Counted from the stretch's first letter, positions 25,564 through 34,955 are shown. The stretch: DNA of 64,000 nucleotides from Solimonas marina (GCF_012241385.1 NZ_JAAVXB010000009.1:62001-126000), one strand, 5' to 3'. Numbers and translations: made by a program. Notes: generated by a model from the letters alone, not told the origin.

Positions 25564-25611
25564 GTGCACGCGTACCGCGACATCGCCATCGAGGGAACAA
25601 GGAGGTTCACC

Positions 25612-25779
25612 ATGCTGTATTACGCCATCGTGTTTTTCATCATTGCTCTGGTCGCCGCGTTTTTCGGCTTCTCGGGAATTGCCGCCGGCGCCGTTTCGAT
25701 CGGCAAGATTCTGTTCTTCGTCTTCCTGATCATGGCGGTGGTATCGCTGCTGGTGGGGCGCCGATCGCCGCGAATGTAA
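25612..25779 (+). CDS. DUF1328 small membrane protein
   Basis: 55 residues from the ATG at 25612, GGAGG six bases upstream. Two membrane helices: [20 protein letters not shown] with [10 protein letters not shown] between, and [17 protein letters not shown]. This is the DUF1328 (YtjA-like) pattern. Function unknown; often found with CsbD and other osmotic or envelope stress genes. A strong terminator follows. Confidence 0.9.
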   Translation: MLYYAIVFFIIALVAAFFGFSGIAAGAVSIGKILFFVFLIMAVVSLLVGRRSPRM

Positions 25780-25794
25780 GCGTCGGGATCCAGC

Positions 25795-25825
25795 AAAAAG
25801 CCGGCCTTTGAGGCCGGCTTTTTTT
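25795..25825. terminator. Bidirectional rho-independent terminator
   Basis: AAAAAGCCGGCCT (25795-25807) pairs with AGGCCGGCTTTTT (25811-25823) around a 3-base loop, giving a T run on the plus strand and, through the A run, on the minus strand too. It serves both the DUF1328 gene and the convergent barrel-protein gene. Confidence 0.9.
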
Positions 25826-25850
25826 ATGTGCGCCATCGCGACGGTCGGGA

Positions 25851-27215
25851 CTATTGTTTCTGATGACGTTCGCCGAACGGCATTTGTAACGCAGCGCCGA
25901 CCAGGATCGACCCGTCGCGGTGGTCGCTCAGGTTCTCACGCGGATAGCTGTAGCCGAGCACCCATTCGGTATAGAGCTTGCCGCCGAAGATCGGGTTGCG
26001 GAATGTGGTCTGCACGCCGTACTCGTGGATCGGCACATCGTCGTCGGTTTCGCCACGAACGAAGACTTCATAAGCGATGCCACTCTTGATGCGCAGCAGG
26101 GCCTGGTAGACGGTCAGCGACGAGCGCCAGTCCAGGCCGGCAGTGGTCTGTGCCCAGGTGCCGACGTTGCCGAAACGCAGCAGCATCTTCTTGCTCAGCA
26201 CGTGGCTGTAGTCGGCGCCGACGGTGATGCCGAGCCGTTCGCGCGTGGTCCAGAACGGTGTCGCGCGCAGATTGATCAGGTTGTTGTTGTCGGCGTAGGC
26301 ATTGAGCTGCGCGCGGCCCTGCAGAAACGCTTCCGGATGGGCGAAGCCGCGCACGCCGGCACGCAGGTTGGTCTGCAGGCGGTGATGGTCGGGTAGCGAG
26401 TAGCCGAGGCCGGCGAAGACCTTCTCGTGATCGTCGACCTGCGGAAAGCTGTTGCGCAGCGTCGTGTTGTCGAAACGGTCCTGAATGAAGTCGTTGCCGT
26501 TGTCGCGACCGATGAACGCCGACAGGCGATGGTTGATGTTCGGCAGATCGACCTGCGCGTCGAAGCGCAGTCGCGTCTTGTTGCCGTAGAACTGCGACCA
26601 GTTGTTGCTCAGTTCGACCGTGCCGTAGACCTTGCGTGACTGGGCGACGTAGTACTGATCGCCGAACAGGCCGTCGAACCACATCGACGCCGTGCAGACC
26701 ATTTCCTCGACGCGGCGCCGCGTATGGTCGATGACCTGCTCGTTGTCGGGTGGCCGTTGATCGCAGAGGTGCGACGGGTCGAGTGGCCGGTCGTCCTTGG
26801 CGTGCATGCCGATCGGTACGACCTCGCCAGGATGTGTCTCACCCCGCAGATCGGTTTCGAAACGGGTATCGCGCGACGGCTGGGTCTCCGATGCCTTGGA
26901 GGCCGGCGGCGGTGGTGCCTGGCCTGGATCGGGCTCCGGTGCGGCCGGATGATCGGCCGGCGTTTGCGTCGGCGCCTGCATCGCCGACACGCCCTTGGTC
27001 GGTGGCTCGTGACCGCTCTCGTCTTGCGGCGCGACCGCGACCGGTGTCTCGCTGCGCTGTGTCGATGGATTTGCATGCCCTGCCGTGACCATCGCCGTCG
27101 TCGCCGGATGCGTACGATGCGAGGCGCAGCCGCCGAGCAGCACGGTGCTCGCAATAGCCGTCAGCGCCAGCGTTCCGGCGAATGATGTTGACCCTGTTGG
27201 TTTCGGCTTCCCCAT
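25851..27215 (-). CDS. Lipidated outer-membrane beta-barrel protein, function unknown
   Basis: 454 residues. The N-terminus looks like a lipoprotein signal (ASTVLLGGC, C30). Residues ~35-150 are a Pro/Ala/Thr-rich low-complexity linker. From ~170 on the sequence alternates like outer-membrane strands (KVYGTVELSNNWSQFYGNKT, TRLRFDAQVDLP, NLINLRATPFWTTRERLGIT) and ends with GSILVGAALQMPFGERHQKQ. A lipobox in front of a barrel is unusual, so either the cysteine is not lipidated or the barrel is partial. No family recognised. Read toward the bidirectional terminator. Confidence 0.72.
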   Translation of the reverse strand: MGKPKPTGSTSFAGTLALTAIASTVLLGGCASHRTHPATTAMVTAGHANPSTQRSETPVAVAPQDESGHEPPTKGVSAMQAPTQTPADHPAAPEPDPGQAPPPPASKASETQPSRDTRFETDLRGETHPGEVVPIGMHAKDDRPLDPSHLCDQRPPDNEQVIDHTRRRVEEMVCTASMWFDGLFGDQYYVAQSRKVYGTVELSNNWSQFYGNKTRLRFDAQVDLPNINHRLSAFIGRDNGNDFIQDRFDNTTLRNSFPQVDDHEKVFAGLGYSLPDHHRLQTNLRAGVRGFAHPEAFLQGRAQLNAYADNNNLINLRATPFWTTRERLGITVGADYSHVLSKKMLLRFGNVGTWAQTTAGLDWRSSLTVYQALLRIKSGIAYEVFVRGETDDDVPIHEYGVQTTFRNPIFGGKLYTEWVLGYSYPRENLSDHRDGSILVGAALQMPFGERHQKQ

Positions 27216-27322
27216 CGGCGCTGATTGGTCGGCTCCCTTTTTGCCACAATGACCTACTGCGATTTACACGCCCTGAATCGGCGACCTGCGTCAGCAACGG
27301 GCCGATGTGCGTCGTCGGTCGA

Positions 27323-27991
27323 TCAGCCGTCGCGGTCGACGCGTTGCCGCTCTTCGGCCTGCAGCGCGGCGAACGCATCGCGAATCATGGCGCGGAACAC
27401 CGGCCGTGTCTGCGTGCCGATCGTCGGGGGAATGCCGCGTGCGAAGCGTGCCGTCGACATCGCCAGCTGCATGACCAGCGCGCAGGCGGCGAGGGTGCGG
27501 TCGGCGTCGACATGCGGGAACCAGGGCGCGCAGACGCTTTGTAGATAACGGCCGTTCTGCAGGCTGTCATCGATGTCGATGCGCTGCAGTTCGGCGTCGG
27601 TCTGCACGATCGACCACAGCCCGTTGAACAGCGGGTCTTGTTGATGCAGCGCGAAGTACTGCTCGAAAGCTGATTCCATCGCCACGACGAAGCTGGGGGC
27701 GTCGGTGCTGCGCGATGCGTAGTCGTGGAGCATCAGCCGCACCGCGGCGTTGTGCTGCATCAGGATCGCGCGATGGATCGCCGACTTGTCGGCGAAATAC
27801 TGATACAGCGAGCCCATCGCCACATTCGCGCGCTGTGCGATTTCCGTCATCGTCACATCGACGCCCTGTTCCGCGATCAGTTCGGTGGCGGCGGTCAGGA
27901 TGCTCTGGACGGTGGTCTTCGAGCGCGCCTGGCGGGCGCGGCGCCGAATCGGCGGTTTTGTGGTCTTCAACGGGCGGTTTTCCAGATCCAT
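27323..27991 (-). CDS. TetR/AcrR family transcriptional regulator
   Basis: 222 residues. A basic N-terminal arm (RRRARQARSKTTVQSIL) leads into the DNA-binding domain with MTEIAQRANVAMGSLYQYF, followed by DKSAIHRAIL. The C-terminal ligand domain is not assignable. It is divergent, with a 138-base gap, from an SDR gene and the permease-monooxygenase fusion, which it most likely represses. The gap contains TGATGAGTCGTCA (28060-28072), symmetric as TGA-N-GA-N-TC-N-TCA, a possible operator. Confidence 0.92.
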   Translation of the reverse strand: MDLENRPLKTTKPPIRRRARQARSKTTVQSILTAATELIAEQGVDVTMTEIAQRANVAMGSLYQYFADKSAIHRAILMQHNAAVRLMLHDYASRSTDAPSFVVAMESAFEQYFALHQQDPLFNGLWSIVQTDAELQRIDIDDSLQNGRYLQSVCAPWFPHVDADRTLAACALVMQLAMSTARFARGIPPTIGTQTRPVFRAMIRDAFAALQAEERQRVDRDG

Positions 27992-28129
27992 GGGTGGTCG
28001 CTCGATAGGCTGATTCTACTGTGCGCCCACGGCTTGCGTGGCGCTTGCCAGCCAAAATATGATGAGTCGTCACGTTTTTGCTGATCTTCCAGCCAGCCGT
28101 GCGCGGCCTTGCGCGCGGCGAGGGGGCGT

Positions 28130-28969
28130 ATGACGAAGGTGGCGCTGATCACGGGTGGGGCGGGCGGCATCGCGGCCAGACTGGCGCCGCGCCTGCAGGC
28201 GCGCGGCTATCGTCTGTTGCTGGTCGATGTCGACGCGGCACGGCTGGCCGCTGCGGCTGACGTGTCGGGGCCGGGCACCGCACATCTTGCGGCTGATCTG
28301 TCGACGGCCGCGGGGCGCGCCTGCGTGGTCGAGGCGATCGCGGCCGAGCCGGCGCTCGACCTGCTCGTCAACGCTGCCGGCATTGTCGAGCCGGGTTCGG
28401 TCGCCGCGCTGGACGGCGATGCACTGGAACGACACATCGCGATCAATCTGCTGGCGCCGATGCGGCTCAGTCAGGCGGCGGCGCGGGCGTTCGTGCCGCG
28501 CGGACGCGGCTGCATTCTGTCGCTGGTGTCGGTGGCCGGGCTGGTGGCGCTGCCCGGCAGCGCCGCCTACAGCGCGTCGAAATTCGGGCTGCGCGGCTTC
28601 CAGATCGCCTTGAGCGAGGAACTGGCCGGCTCTGGCGTTCGCGTCCGTGGCGTGTTTCCCGGCGCCGTCGATACGCCGATGTTGCGTCACGAAGCGACGC
28701 ACGGCGGCTCGGTGCTCAACTTTCTCAACCGCGACGTCCTGAGTGCCGACGCGGTGGCCGAGGTGTGCCTGCGTGCGATCGACGGCACGCGGCTCGAAAC
28801 CTTTCTGCCGGCCGGCGACGGTTGGAGCGCGCGCCTGCTCAGCGCCTGGCCCGGTTTGCTGCCACGGCTGATGCCGTTGTTGCGACGGCAGGGTGAGGCC
28901 GGACTGCAACGTTTCCTGCAATCTCGCGGTCTGACGGCAGCGCCGCGAGACGATTCCCCACCCACCTGA
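28130..28969 (+). CDS. Short-chain dehydrogenase/reductase
   Basis: 279 residues from the ATG at 28130 (AGGGGG ahead). Classical SDR: nucleotide site TGGAGGIA (8-15), an acidic VDVDAARL after strand 2 that favours NAD(H), NAAG near residue 83, and catalytic Y147-x3-K151 in AAYSASKFG. PGAVDTPM follows the active site. The C-terminal ~50 residues (LPRLMPLLRRQGEAGLQRFL) form an extra helix pair. It precedes the permease-monooxygenase fusion by 44 bases, so the two probably act in one oxidation pathway. Confidence 0.9.
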   Translation: MTKVALITGGAGGIAARLAPRLQARGYRLLLVDVDAARLAAAADVSGPGTAHLAADLSTAAGRACVVEAIAAEPALDLLVNAAGIVEPGSVAALDGDALERHIAINLLAPMRLSQAAARAFVPRGRGCILSLVSVAGLVALPGSAAYSASKFGLRGFQIALSEELAGSGVRVRGVFPGAVDTPMLRHEATHGGSVLNFLNRDVLSADAVAEVCLRAIDGTRLETFLPAGDGWSARLLSAWPGLLPRLMPLLRRQGEAGLQRFLQSRGLTAAPRDDSPPT

Positions 28970-29013
28970 AGCGACGCGCCGCGCGGGGCGGCGAGGCTAC
29001 GCGGGAGATGTGA

Positions 29014-31869
29014 ATGGACGAGGTATTGCGCGCCCAGGCCCGGCAGTTCGAAACCGGTCGGCGTCGCCAGCCGTTGAAGACGCAGCGCATCGTGTTTCTG
29101 GTGGTGGCCGCTGCTGCGCCGCTGGCGGCGATGATGGGCAATCTGCCGATCGCGCTGGGCCGTGGCAATGGCGCCGGTACGCCCGGCGCCTATCTGTTCG
29201 CCGGACTGGTATTGCTGCTGTTCGCGATCGGCTACGCGGCGATGAGCCGTCGCGTCGTCAATTCCGGCGCGTTCTATACCTATGTTGCACGGGGCCTCGG
29301 CCGTCCGCCGGGCGTCGCCGCCGCATTCGTGGCCTTGCTCGCCTACATCTCGTTCACGTTCGGCATGGCGGCGTTTTTCGGCTATGTCGTCGACGCGATG
29401 CTGACCACGATCGGCGTGCCGGGGCCGTGGCTGGCCTATTCGGTGGCGGGACTGCTGGCCATCGCCTGGCTGGGTTATCGATCGATCGACCTGTCGTCGC
29501 GCATCCTCGGCATTCTGATGATCGCCGAAGTCGCGGTGCTGGCGATCTTCGACGTCAGCGTGCTGTTATCGCGTGGCGCCGCCGCGCTGCCGTTCGACGC
29601 CTTCGCACCGCAGACGGTGTTCGTGCCGGGGCTTGGCGTGTCGCTGATGTTCGCGTTCACCTCGTTCGTCGGCTTCGAGTCGGCGGCGCTGTACGGCGAG
29701 GAAGCGCGCGATCCGCGGCGCAGCGTGCCGGTGGCGACGTATGCGGCGGTGCTGCTGATCGGCACCTTCTATCTGTTGACCGCCTGGATCACGGTCGGTG
29801 CGATACCGCGCGAGACGCTGGCGGCGCGCACGGCCAGCGACGGCGGCATGCTGATTTACAAGCTGCTGGTCCACTACAGCGGCGAAACCGTCGCTGGTGT
29901 CACCGCATTACTGTTGTGCACCTCGGTGCTGGCGTCGTATCTGGCGCTGCACAATGCCGCGTCGCGCTACATCTTCGTGCTGGCACGCGACCGCTTGCTG
30001 CCGGCTCCGCTTGGGCGTTTTCATCCGCGTCGCTACGCGCCGTCGAACGCCAGCCTGCTGGTCAGCGGCCTGACGGCGCTGAGCCTGATCGCGCTCGGCG
30101 TCACGCAGCTCGATCCGTATCGTGCCGGCATGCCGGTGCTGATCGGCTTCGGCACACTCGGCATCGTGCTGCTGCAGGCGCTGGCCGGCTTCGCCATCGT
30201 CGCGTACTTCGTGCGCCGTCGCGGCGCCGGCATCGGCACACTGATCGCCGCCAGTCTGGGCGCGGTCGGTTTGAGCCTGGCCACCGCGCTGGCGACACTG
30301 AATTTCGATCTGTTGACGACCAGCCAGCTGGCCTGGGTGCCGTGGCTGCCGCTGGTCTATCTGCTGGCGATGCTCGCCGGTGTCGCTTACGCACTGCGCC
30401 TGCGCCGTGCGCAGCCAAAGCTGTACGACGCGCTGGCGCAGAGCGACTTGCGCACCGACAGCGCGCGGCGTGCGCACACTGTGCCGACGCGTTATGACGG
30501 CAGCTGGTGCATCGTCGGTGGTGGACCTTGCGGCCTGCTCGCAGCGCGCGCGTTCAAGCTGGCCGGCATTCCGTACGAGCAATTCGAGCGTCACGCCGAC
30601 GTCGGCGGCATCTGGGATCTCGACAACCCCGGATCGTCGATGTACGAGTCAGCGCATTTCATCTCGTCGAAGTACACGTCCGGCTTCTACGGCATGCCGA
30701 TGCCCGACCAGTTTCCGGACTATCCGAGCCATCGCCAGATCCTGTCGTACATCCGCGACTTCGCCGACACCTACGGGCTGCGCTCGGCGATCCGCTTCGG
30801 CGTCGAGGTGCGCGACGCGCAGCCGCTGGGCGAGGGCGCCTGCGACGGCTGGCGGGTCACACTGTCGACCGGCGAGACGCGTGTCTATCGCGGTCTGGTC
30901 TGCGCCAACGGCGTGACCTGGCATCCGAACCGGCCGCAATATCCGGGCCTCGACCAGTTTGCCGGCGAAGTCCGCCACACTGTCGATTACCGCAGCGCCG
31001 ATGCACTGCGCGGCCGTCGCGTGCTGATCATCGGTGCCGGCAATTCCGGCGTCGACATCGCCTGTGACGCGGCACGTCACGCGCAGTCGGCAGTGATCAG
31101 CCTGCGTCGCGGTTACCACTTCATTCCCAAGCACATCTTCGGCGTGCCGACCGATGTGTTTCTCGCCGGCGGCGTTCACCCGCCGGACGGTGTCGTGATT
31201 CCCGACGATCCGCAGAAGATGATGGCGGCGCTGGTCGGCGACCTGACCCGGTACGGCCTGCCGGCGCCCGACCATCAGGTCATGGAATCGCACCCGATCA
31301 TGAACTCGCAGATCCTGCACTACCTCGCGCACGGTGATCTGCGCGCGCAGGGCGAAGTGCGAAGCTTCACGCGCGACGGCGTGATCTTCGCTGACGGCAC
31401 GCAGGAATGCTTCGATCTGGTGTTGTTCGCCACCGGTTACGAGTACCGCATACCGTATCTCGACGAGCGCCTGTTCACGTGGAAGCAGGGCCATCCGGAG
31501 CTGTATCTGAATATCTTCCACCGGCAGTTGCAGGGCCTGGCGGTGGTTGGTTTCGTCGAGTTTGCCAGTGCCGGCTATCAGCGCTTCGACGAGATCGCGC
31601 AAATGGCGGCGATGGATGCCTGCTTGATGCAATCGCCGCGCGAGGGCGATGCCTGGCGTGCGATGAAAGCCGAACACCGGCCCAACCTGCGCGGCGAGAT
31701 GCAGTACATCGACTCGCCGCGCCACGCCAATTACGTCGACGTGCGCGTCTACCGGCGCGTGCTCGCCGAGATTCGTGAGCGCTTCGGCTGGCCGGACCCG
31801 GATCACGGTTTGTACGAGGGCTTGCGTGCACGCGACGGCACGGCGTCGCGTGTCCCGGCGGCGGCCTGA
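29014..31869 (+). CDS. Amino-acid permease / flavin-containing monooxygenase fusion protein
   Basis: One uninterrupted 951-codon frame with two complete enzymes. Residues ~20-470 are an APC-superfamily permease with about 12 helices (RIVFLVVAAAAPLAAMMGNL at the start; FAFTSFVGFESAALYGEEAR mid-way, the APC hallmark). Residues ~495-940 are an FMO/Baeyer-Villiger type oxygenase: FAD site IVGGGPCG (~500-507), FMO motif FAGEVRHTVDY (~649), NADPH site IIGAGNSG (~672-679), and FATGYEYRIPYL (~806). The linker (~471-495) is cytosolic. Most likely a substrate is imported and oxidised by the same polypeptide. I know of no characterised protein with this architecture. Confidence 0.92.
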   Translation: MDEVLRAQARQFETGRRRQPLKTQRIVFLVVAAAAPLAAMMGNLPIALGRGNGAGTPGAYLFAGLVLLLFAIGYAAMSRRVVNSGAFYTYVARGLGRPPGVAAAFVALLAYISFTFGMAAFFGYVVDAMLTTIGVPGPWLAYSVAGLLAIAWLGYRSIDLSSRILGILMIAEVAVLAIFDVSVLLSRGAAALPFDAFAPQTVFVPGLGVSLMFAFTSFVGFESAALYGEEARDPRRSVPVATYAAVLLIGTFYLLTAWITVGAIPRETLAARTASDGGMLIYKLLVHYSGETVAGVTALLLCTSVLASYLALHNAASRYIFVLARDRLLPAPLGRFHPRRYAPSNASLLVSGLTALSLIALGVTQLDPYRAGMPVLIGFGTLGIVLLQALAGFAIVAYFVRRRGAGIGTLIAASLGAVGLSLATALATLNFDLLTTSQLAWVPWLPLVYLLAMLAGVAYALRLRRAQPKLYDALAQSDLRTDSARRAHTVPTRYDGSWCIVGGGPCGLLAARAFKLAGIPYEQFERHADVGGIWDLDNPGSSMYESAHFISSKYTSGFYGMPMPDQFPDYPSHRQILSYIRDFADTYGLRSAIRFGVEVRDAQPLGEGACDGWRVTLSTGETRVYRGLVCANGVTWHPNRPQYPGLDQFAGEVRHTVDYRSADALRGRRVLIIGAGNSGVDIACDAARHAQSAVISLRRGYHFIPKHIFGVPTDVFLAGGVHPPDGVVIPDDPQKMMAALVGDLTRYGLPAPDHQVMESHPIMNSQILHYLAHGDLRAQGEVRSFTRDGVIFADGTQECFDLVLFATGYEYRIPYLDERLFTWKQGHPELYLNIFHRQLQGLAVVGFVEFASAGYQRFDEIAQMAAMDACLMQSPREGDAWRAMKAEHRPNLRGEMQYIDSPRHANYVDVRVYRRVLAEIRERFGWPDPDHGLYEGLRARDGTASRVPAAA

Positions 31870-31966
31870 GCCCGCCTTGAACATGAGCGAGTCTCAGATT
31901 CTGTGAGTGCCGGCGGTACATCGCCCGCACCCGGACTCCGGGGCGCTTGCGGCATCATGTACGGGT

Positions 31967-33064
31967 ATGGCCGAAGCTCCGCAGCGCAAGATCATTCACG
32001 TCGACATGGACGCGTTCTACGCGTCGGTCGAGCAGCGTGACGACCCGGCACTGCGTGGCCGGCCGGTGGTCGTCGCCTGGCGCGGTCAGCGCTCGGTGGT
32101 CTGTGCGGCGTCGTACGAGGCGCGCACGTTCGGTGTGCGTTCGGCGATGCCGGCGCTGCGCGCCGAGCGGCTCTGCCCGGAGGCGGTGTTCGTGCCGCCC
32201 GATTTCACGCGCTATCGCGCGGCGTCGCGCGCGGTGCGTGAAATCCTGCTGTCGCACACCGATCTGGTCGAACCGCTGTCGCTGGACGAGGCCTACCTCG
32301 ACGTTACCGAGAACAAACAAGGCATCGGCTCGGCGACCGAGATCGCGCAACACATCCGCGCCGAGATTCGATCCAGCCTGCAACTGACGGCATCGGCGGG
32401 CGTGGCGCCCAACAAGTTCCTGGCCAAGATCGCGTCGGACTGGAAAAAGCCGGACGGTCTGTTCGTCGTCCGGCCCAGGGACGTCGCCGCGTTTCTCGAA
32501 CCCTTGCCGGTCGGCCGCTTGCCGGGCGTCGGCAAGGTGATGGACGAACGGCTCGCGGCCTTGGGGGTGCGCACGGTCGGGCAGTTGCGTGCCCGCGCCC
32601 CCGACGAGCTTGAAAGGCTGTTCGGCCGTTACGGGCGGCGCCTTGCCGAACTGGCACGAGGCATCGACCACAACCGCGTACAACCGGACCGGCCGACACA
32701 GTCGGTATCGGCCGAGGACACCTTCAGCGAGGACTTGCCGCTGGACGCGCTGGCGCCGCACATCGAACGCCTGGCGCAAAAGACCTGGCAGGCCGCGCGC
32801 AAGACCGCGCGCGTGCCACGCACCGTCGTGCTCAAGTTGAAGACCCGCGAATTCCGCATTCTGACCCGCAGCCTGACCTCGCCGCGGCCACCGGCGTCGG
32901 CCGCCGAACTGGCCGCCGCGGCGATCACGCTGAGCGAGCGCGTGCGCGACGGTGATGATCGTGATGCCGCGCAAGCCCTGTATCGCCTGGTCGGCGTTGG
33001 CCTGGCGAATTTCCACGACGCCGACGATCCGCGTCTGCAGCCCGATTTGTTTGCCGCCGACTAA
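31967..33064 (+). CDS. dinB: DNA polymerase IV (Y-family translesion polymerase)
   Basis: 365 residues from the ATG at 31967. IIHVDMDAFYASVEQ carries the first catalytic Asp and the steric-gate Phe/Tyr region; PLSLDEAYLDVT holds the second Asp-Glu pair; GVAPNKFLAKIASDWKKPDG and PVGRLPGVG (helix-hairpin-helix) follow. The C-terminus LQPDLF matches the sliding-clamp binding motif. It performs error-prone bypass synthesis. A LexA box is not evident in the 97 bases upstream. An in-frame start at 31907 adds non-conserved residues. Confidence 0.95.
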   Translation: MAEAPQRKIIHVDMDAFYASVEQRDDPALRGRPVVVAWRGQRSVVCAASYEARTFGVRSAMPALRAERLCPEAVFVPPDFTRYRAASRAVREILLSHTDLVEPLSLDEAYLDVTENKQGIGSATEIAQHIRAEIRSSLQLTASAGVAPNKFLAKIASDWKKPDGLFVVRPRDVAAFLEPLPVGRLPGVGKVMDERLAALGVRTVGQLRARAPDELERLFGRYGRRLAELARGIDHNRVQPDRPTQSVSAEDTFSEDLPLDALAPHIERLAQKTWQAARKTARVPRTVVLKLKTREFRILTRSLTSPRPPASAAELAAAAITLSERVRDGDDRDAAQALYRLVGVGLANFHDADDPRLQPDLFAAD

Positions 33065-33109
33065 GCATTCTGTCAGTGGCAAGCTTTTAGCTGATATTTT
33101 CCACCTCGA

Positions 33110-34108
33110 ATGAAAGCGGATCACAAATCGCCCGTTATCGGTCTGGCGCTGGGCAGCGGCTCGGCGCGCGGCTGGTCGCATATCGGCATCATCCTTGAGC
33201 TGGAGGCGATGGGGATTCACCCGCAGGTCGTCGCCGGCACCTCGGTCGGCGCGCTGGTCGGCGGGGTTTATGTGTCCGGGCAGCTCGAGGAGTTCGCCGA
33301 CTGGGTCAGCAAGCTCACCGTACGGGACGTCGTCGGCCTGATGGACTTCACGTTCTCCGGCGGCTTCGTCAAGGGCGAGCGGCTGTTCGGTTTCTTCAAC
33401 GAGCACCACCGCAACCCCAACATCGAGGAGCTGGAGCAGAAGTTCGTGTCGGTGGCGACCGAGATGCAGACCGGTCGCGAAATCTGGATCACCAAGGGCC
33501 CGGTCTGGGCCGCATCGCGTGCGTCGTGCGCGATTCCGGGGCTGTTCACGCCGGTCAAGCACGAGGAACGCTGGATGCTCGACGGCGGTCTCGTCAATCC
33601 AGTGCCGGTCTCGGCCTGTCGCGCGCTCGGGGCCGACATCGTCATCGCCGTCAACCTCAATGCGCAGCTGGTCGGGAGCCACATGTCGACGGCGAGCCGC
33701 GACGAGGTGCAGCGCGAAGCCGCCGCCGATGCCAGCCGCGATGCCCGGAACAAGAGCTTTTGGCAGAAAGTCGTCGACTATCTGCAGAGCAGCAACACCG
33801 ATACGCCGAGCTTCTTCGATGCGGTGGCGTCCAGCGTCAACATCATGCAGGACCGGCTGACACGCTCGCGCATGGCGGGCGATCCGCCGGAGATCACGCT
33901 GATTCCGCATCTCGATGACTTCGCCCTGATGGACTTCCACCGCGCCGGCGAGGCGATCGAGGAAGGGCGGCGGCTGGTGCGCCAGCACGAGATCGAAATC
34001 CGCCGATGGACCGGAGTCAGCAGCCCGGCCGAACTGCCGCCGCCCGGCGAGGCGATATTGGAATCACCGCCGGAACCGGACGGTGACGTACAGCCCGCAC
34101 CGGGCTGA
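33110..34108 (+). CDS. Patatin-like phospholipase (RssA type)
   Basis: 332 residues. The oxyanion loop GSGSARGWSHIG (15-26), nucleophile elbow GTSVG with Ser45, and catalytic Asp158 in WMLDGGLVNP give the patatin Ser-Asp dyad. No signal peptide, so cytosolic or membrane-associated. The C-terminal ~100 residues (from about 230) extend beyond the catalytic core and end in a Pro/Glu-rich tail. Related to E. coli RssA; the lipid substrate is unknown. Lies 45 bases after dinB. Confidence 0.92.
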   Translation: MKADHKSPVIGLALGSGSARGWSHIGIILELEAMGIHPQVVAGTSVGALVGGVYVSGQLEEFADWVSKLTVRDVVGLMDFTFSGGFVKGERLFGFFNEHHRNPNIEELEQKFVSVATEMQTGREIWITKGPVWAASRASCAIPGLFTPVKHEERWMLDGGLVNPVPVSACRALGADIVIAVNLNAQLVGSHMSTASRDEVQREAAADASRDARNKSFWQKVVDYLQSSNTDTPSFFDAVASSVNIMQDRLTRSRMAGDPPEITLIPHLDDFALMDFHRAGEAIEEGRRLVRQHEIEIRRWTGVSSPAELPPPGEAILESPPEPDGDVQPAPG

Positions 34109-34127
34109 TCGCGTGTGCGGTGGCGTG

Positions 34128-34907
34128 CTATGGCGCCAGACCGCTCATCGACAACATCTCGAAGATCGACACGATCCGGTAGCCGGCCGGGTCGGCGAAG
34201 AAGGACGCCGGCAGTGCTGCGTGCGAGATCGATTTCAGCGAGCCGGCCCCGGCGTACTGGCCGGCGCCGAGGCTACCGCTGTAGCGGATCGGCAGGCCCG
34301 GCACGCTCGCGGCCGGCAGCCAGGGGCCGTGCGTGTCGCGCAGCAGGCCGATCGCGGTCTGCAGGGTTTGCGTGTCGGCGGCAGACAGGCCCAGCGTTGC
34401 GTAGGGCGCGACGCACAGGCGGCGCGGGTCGCCGTCCGGTCCCCGTTGCTCGTAGATCGTGCAGGCGATGCCGACTACGCGGTCACGCTGCGCGGTTTTG
34501 GTGAACGGGAGGTTCTGCTCGCGCTGCGATTGCTGCAGCAATGCCTGCGCCTGCTGGCGCTGCGCATCGGGCAGATGGTCGAGCGCCATTTGCAGCAGCG
34601 GCTGCGTCGCCGGATCGCGGGCGCCATCGAGACTGGCGGCCAGTGCCTGCAGTTGCTCGACCGCCGCCGTCGCCGTGGCCTGCTGCCCCGGATTGATTTG
34701 CGTGACCGTGCGTGATTCGAGGTCGAGCACGGTGTAGGCATTGCCCGGTGCATAAGCGATGTCGACGCGCAGTTTGTCGGCGCCGATGGCGATGCGTGAC
34801 TGTGGCTTGCCGGTGCGGGTGTCAACGAATTGCAGCAGAGCGTCGGCGCGTGCGGCGCCGGGCAGGGTCATCAGCAGAAAAACGACAGCGGCGGTGCGGA
34901 TCGACAT
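34128..34907 (-). CDS. Secreted protein of unknown function (DUF4412-like, tentative)
   Basis: 259 residues with a signal peptide (cleavage near GAARADA). The opening of the mature part, ALLQFVDTRTGKPQSRIAIG then ADKLRVDIAY, and the VLDLESRTVTQINP strand resemble periplasmic proteins that read as a small beta domain with a Gln/Ala-rich helical insert (~80-135, QRQQAQALLQQSQREQ). Two cysteines (CTIYEQ and LCVAPY) could pair. No catalytic motif. It stands downstream of the OPT transporter region but faces the same way with a 48-base gap to the transporter stop on its 5' side. Confidence 0.62.
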   Translation of the reverse strand: MSIRTAAVVFLLMTLPGAARADALLQFVDTRTGKPQSRIAIGADKLRVDIAYAPGNAYTVLDLESRTVTQINPGQQATATAAVEQLQALAASLDGARDPATQPLLQMALDHLPDAQRQQAQALLQQSQREQNLPFTKTAQRDRVVGIACTIYEQRGPDGDPRRLCVAPYATLGLSAADTQTLQTAIGLLRDTHGPWLPAASVPGLPIRYSGSLGAGQYAGAGSLKSISHAALPASFFADPAGYRIVSIFEMLSMSGLAP

Positions 34908-34955
34908 GCGCGCAGTCTGCTGCGCCGATCCGCACCGCCGCTGAACGGTGGAGCC

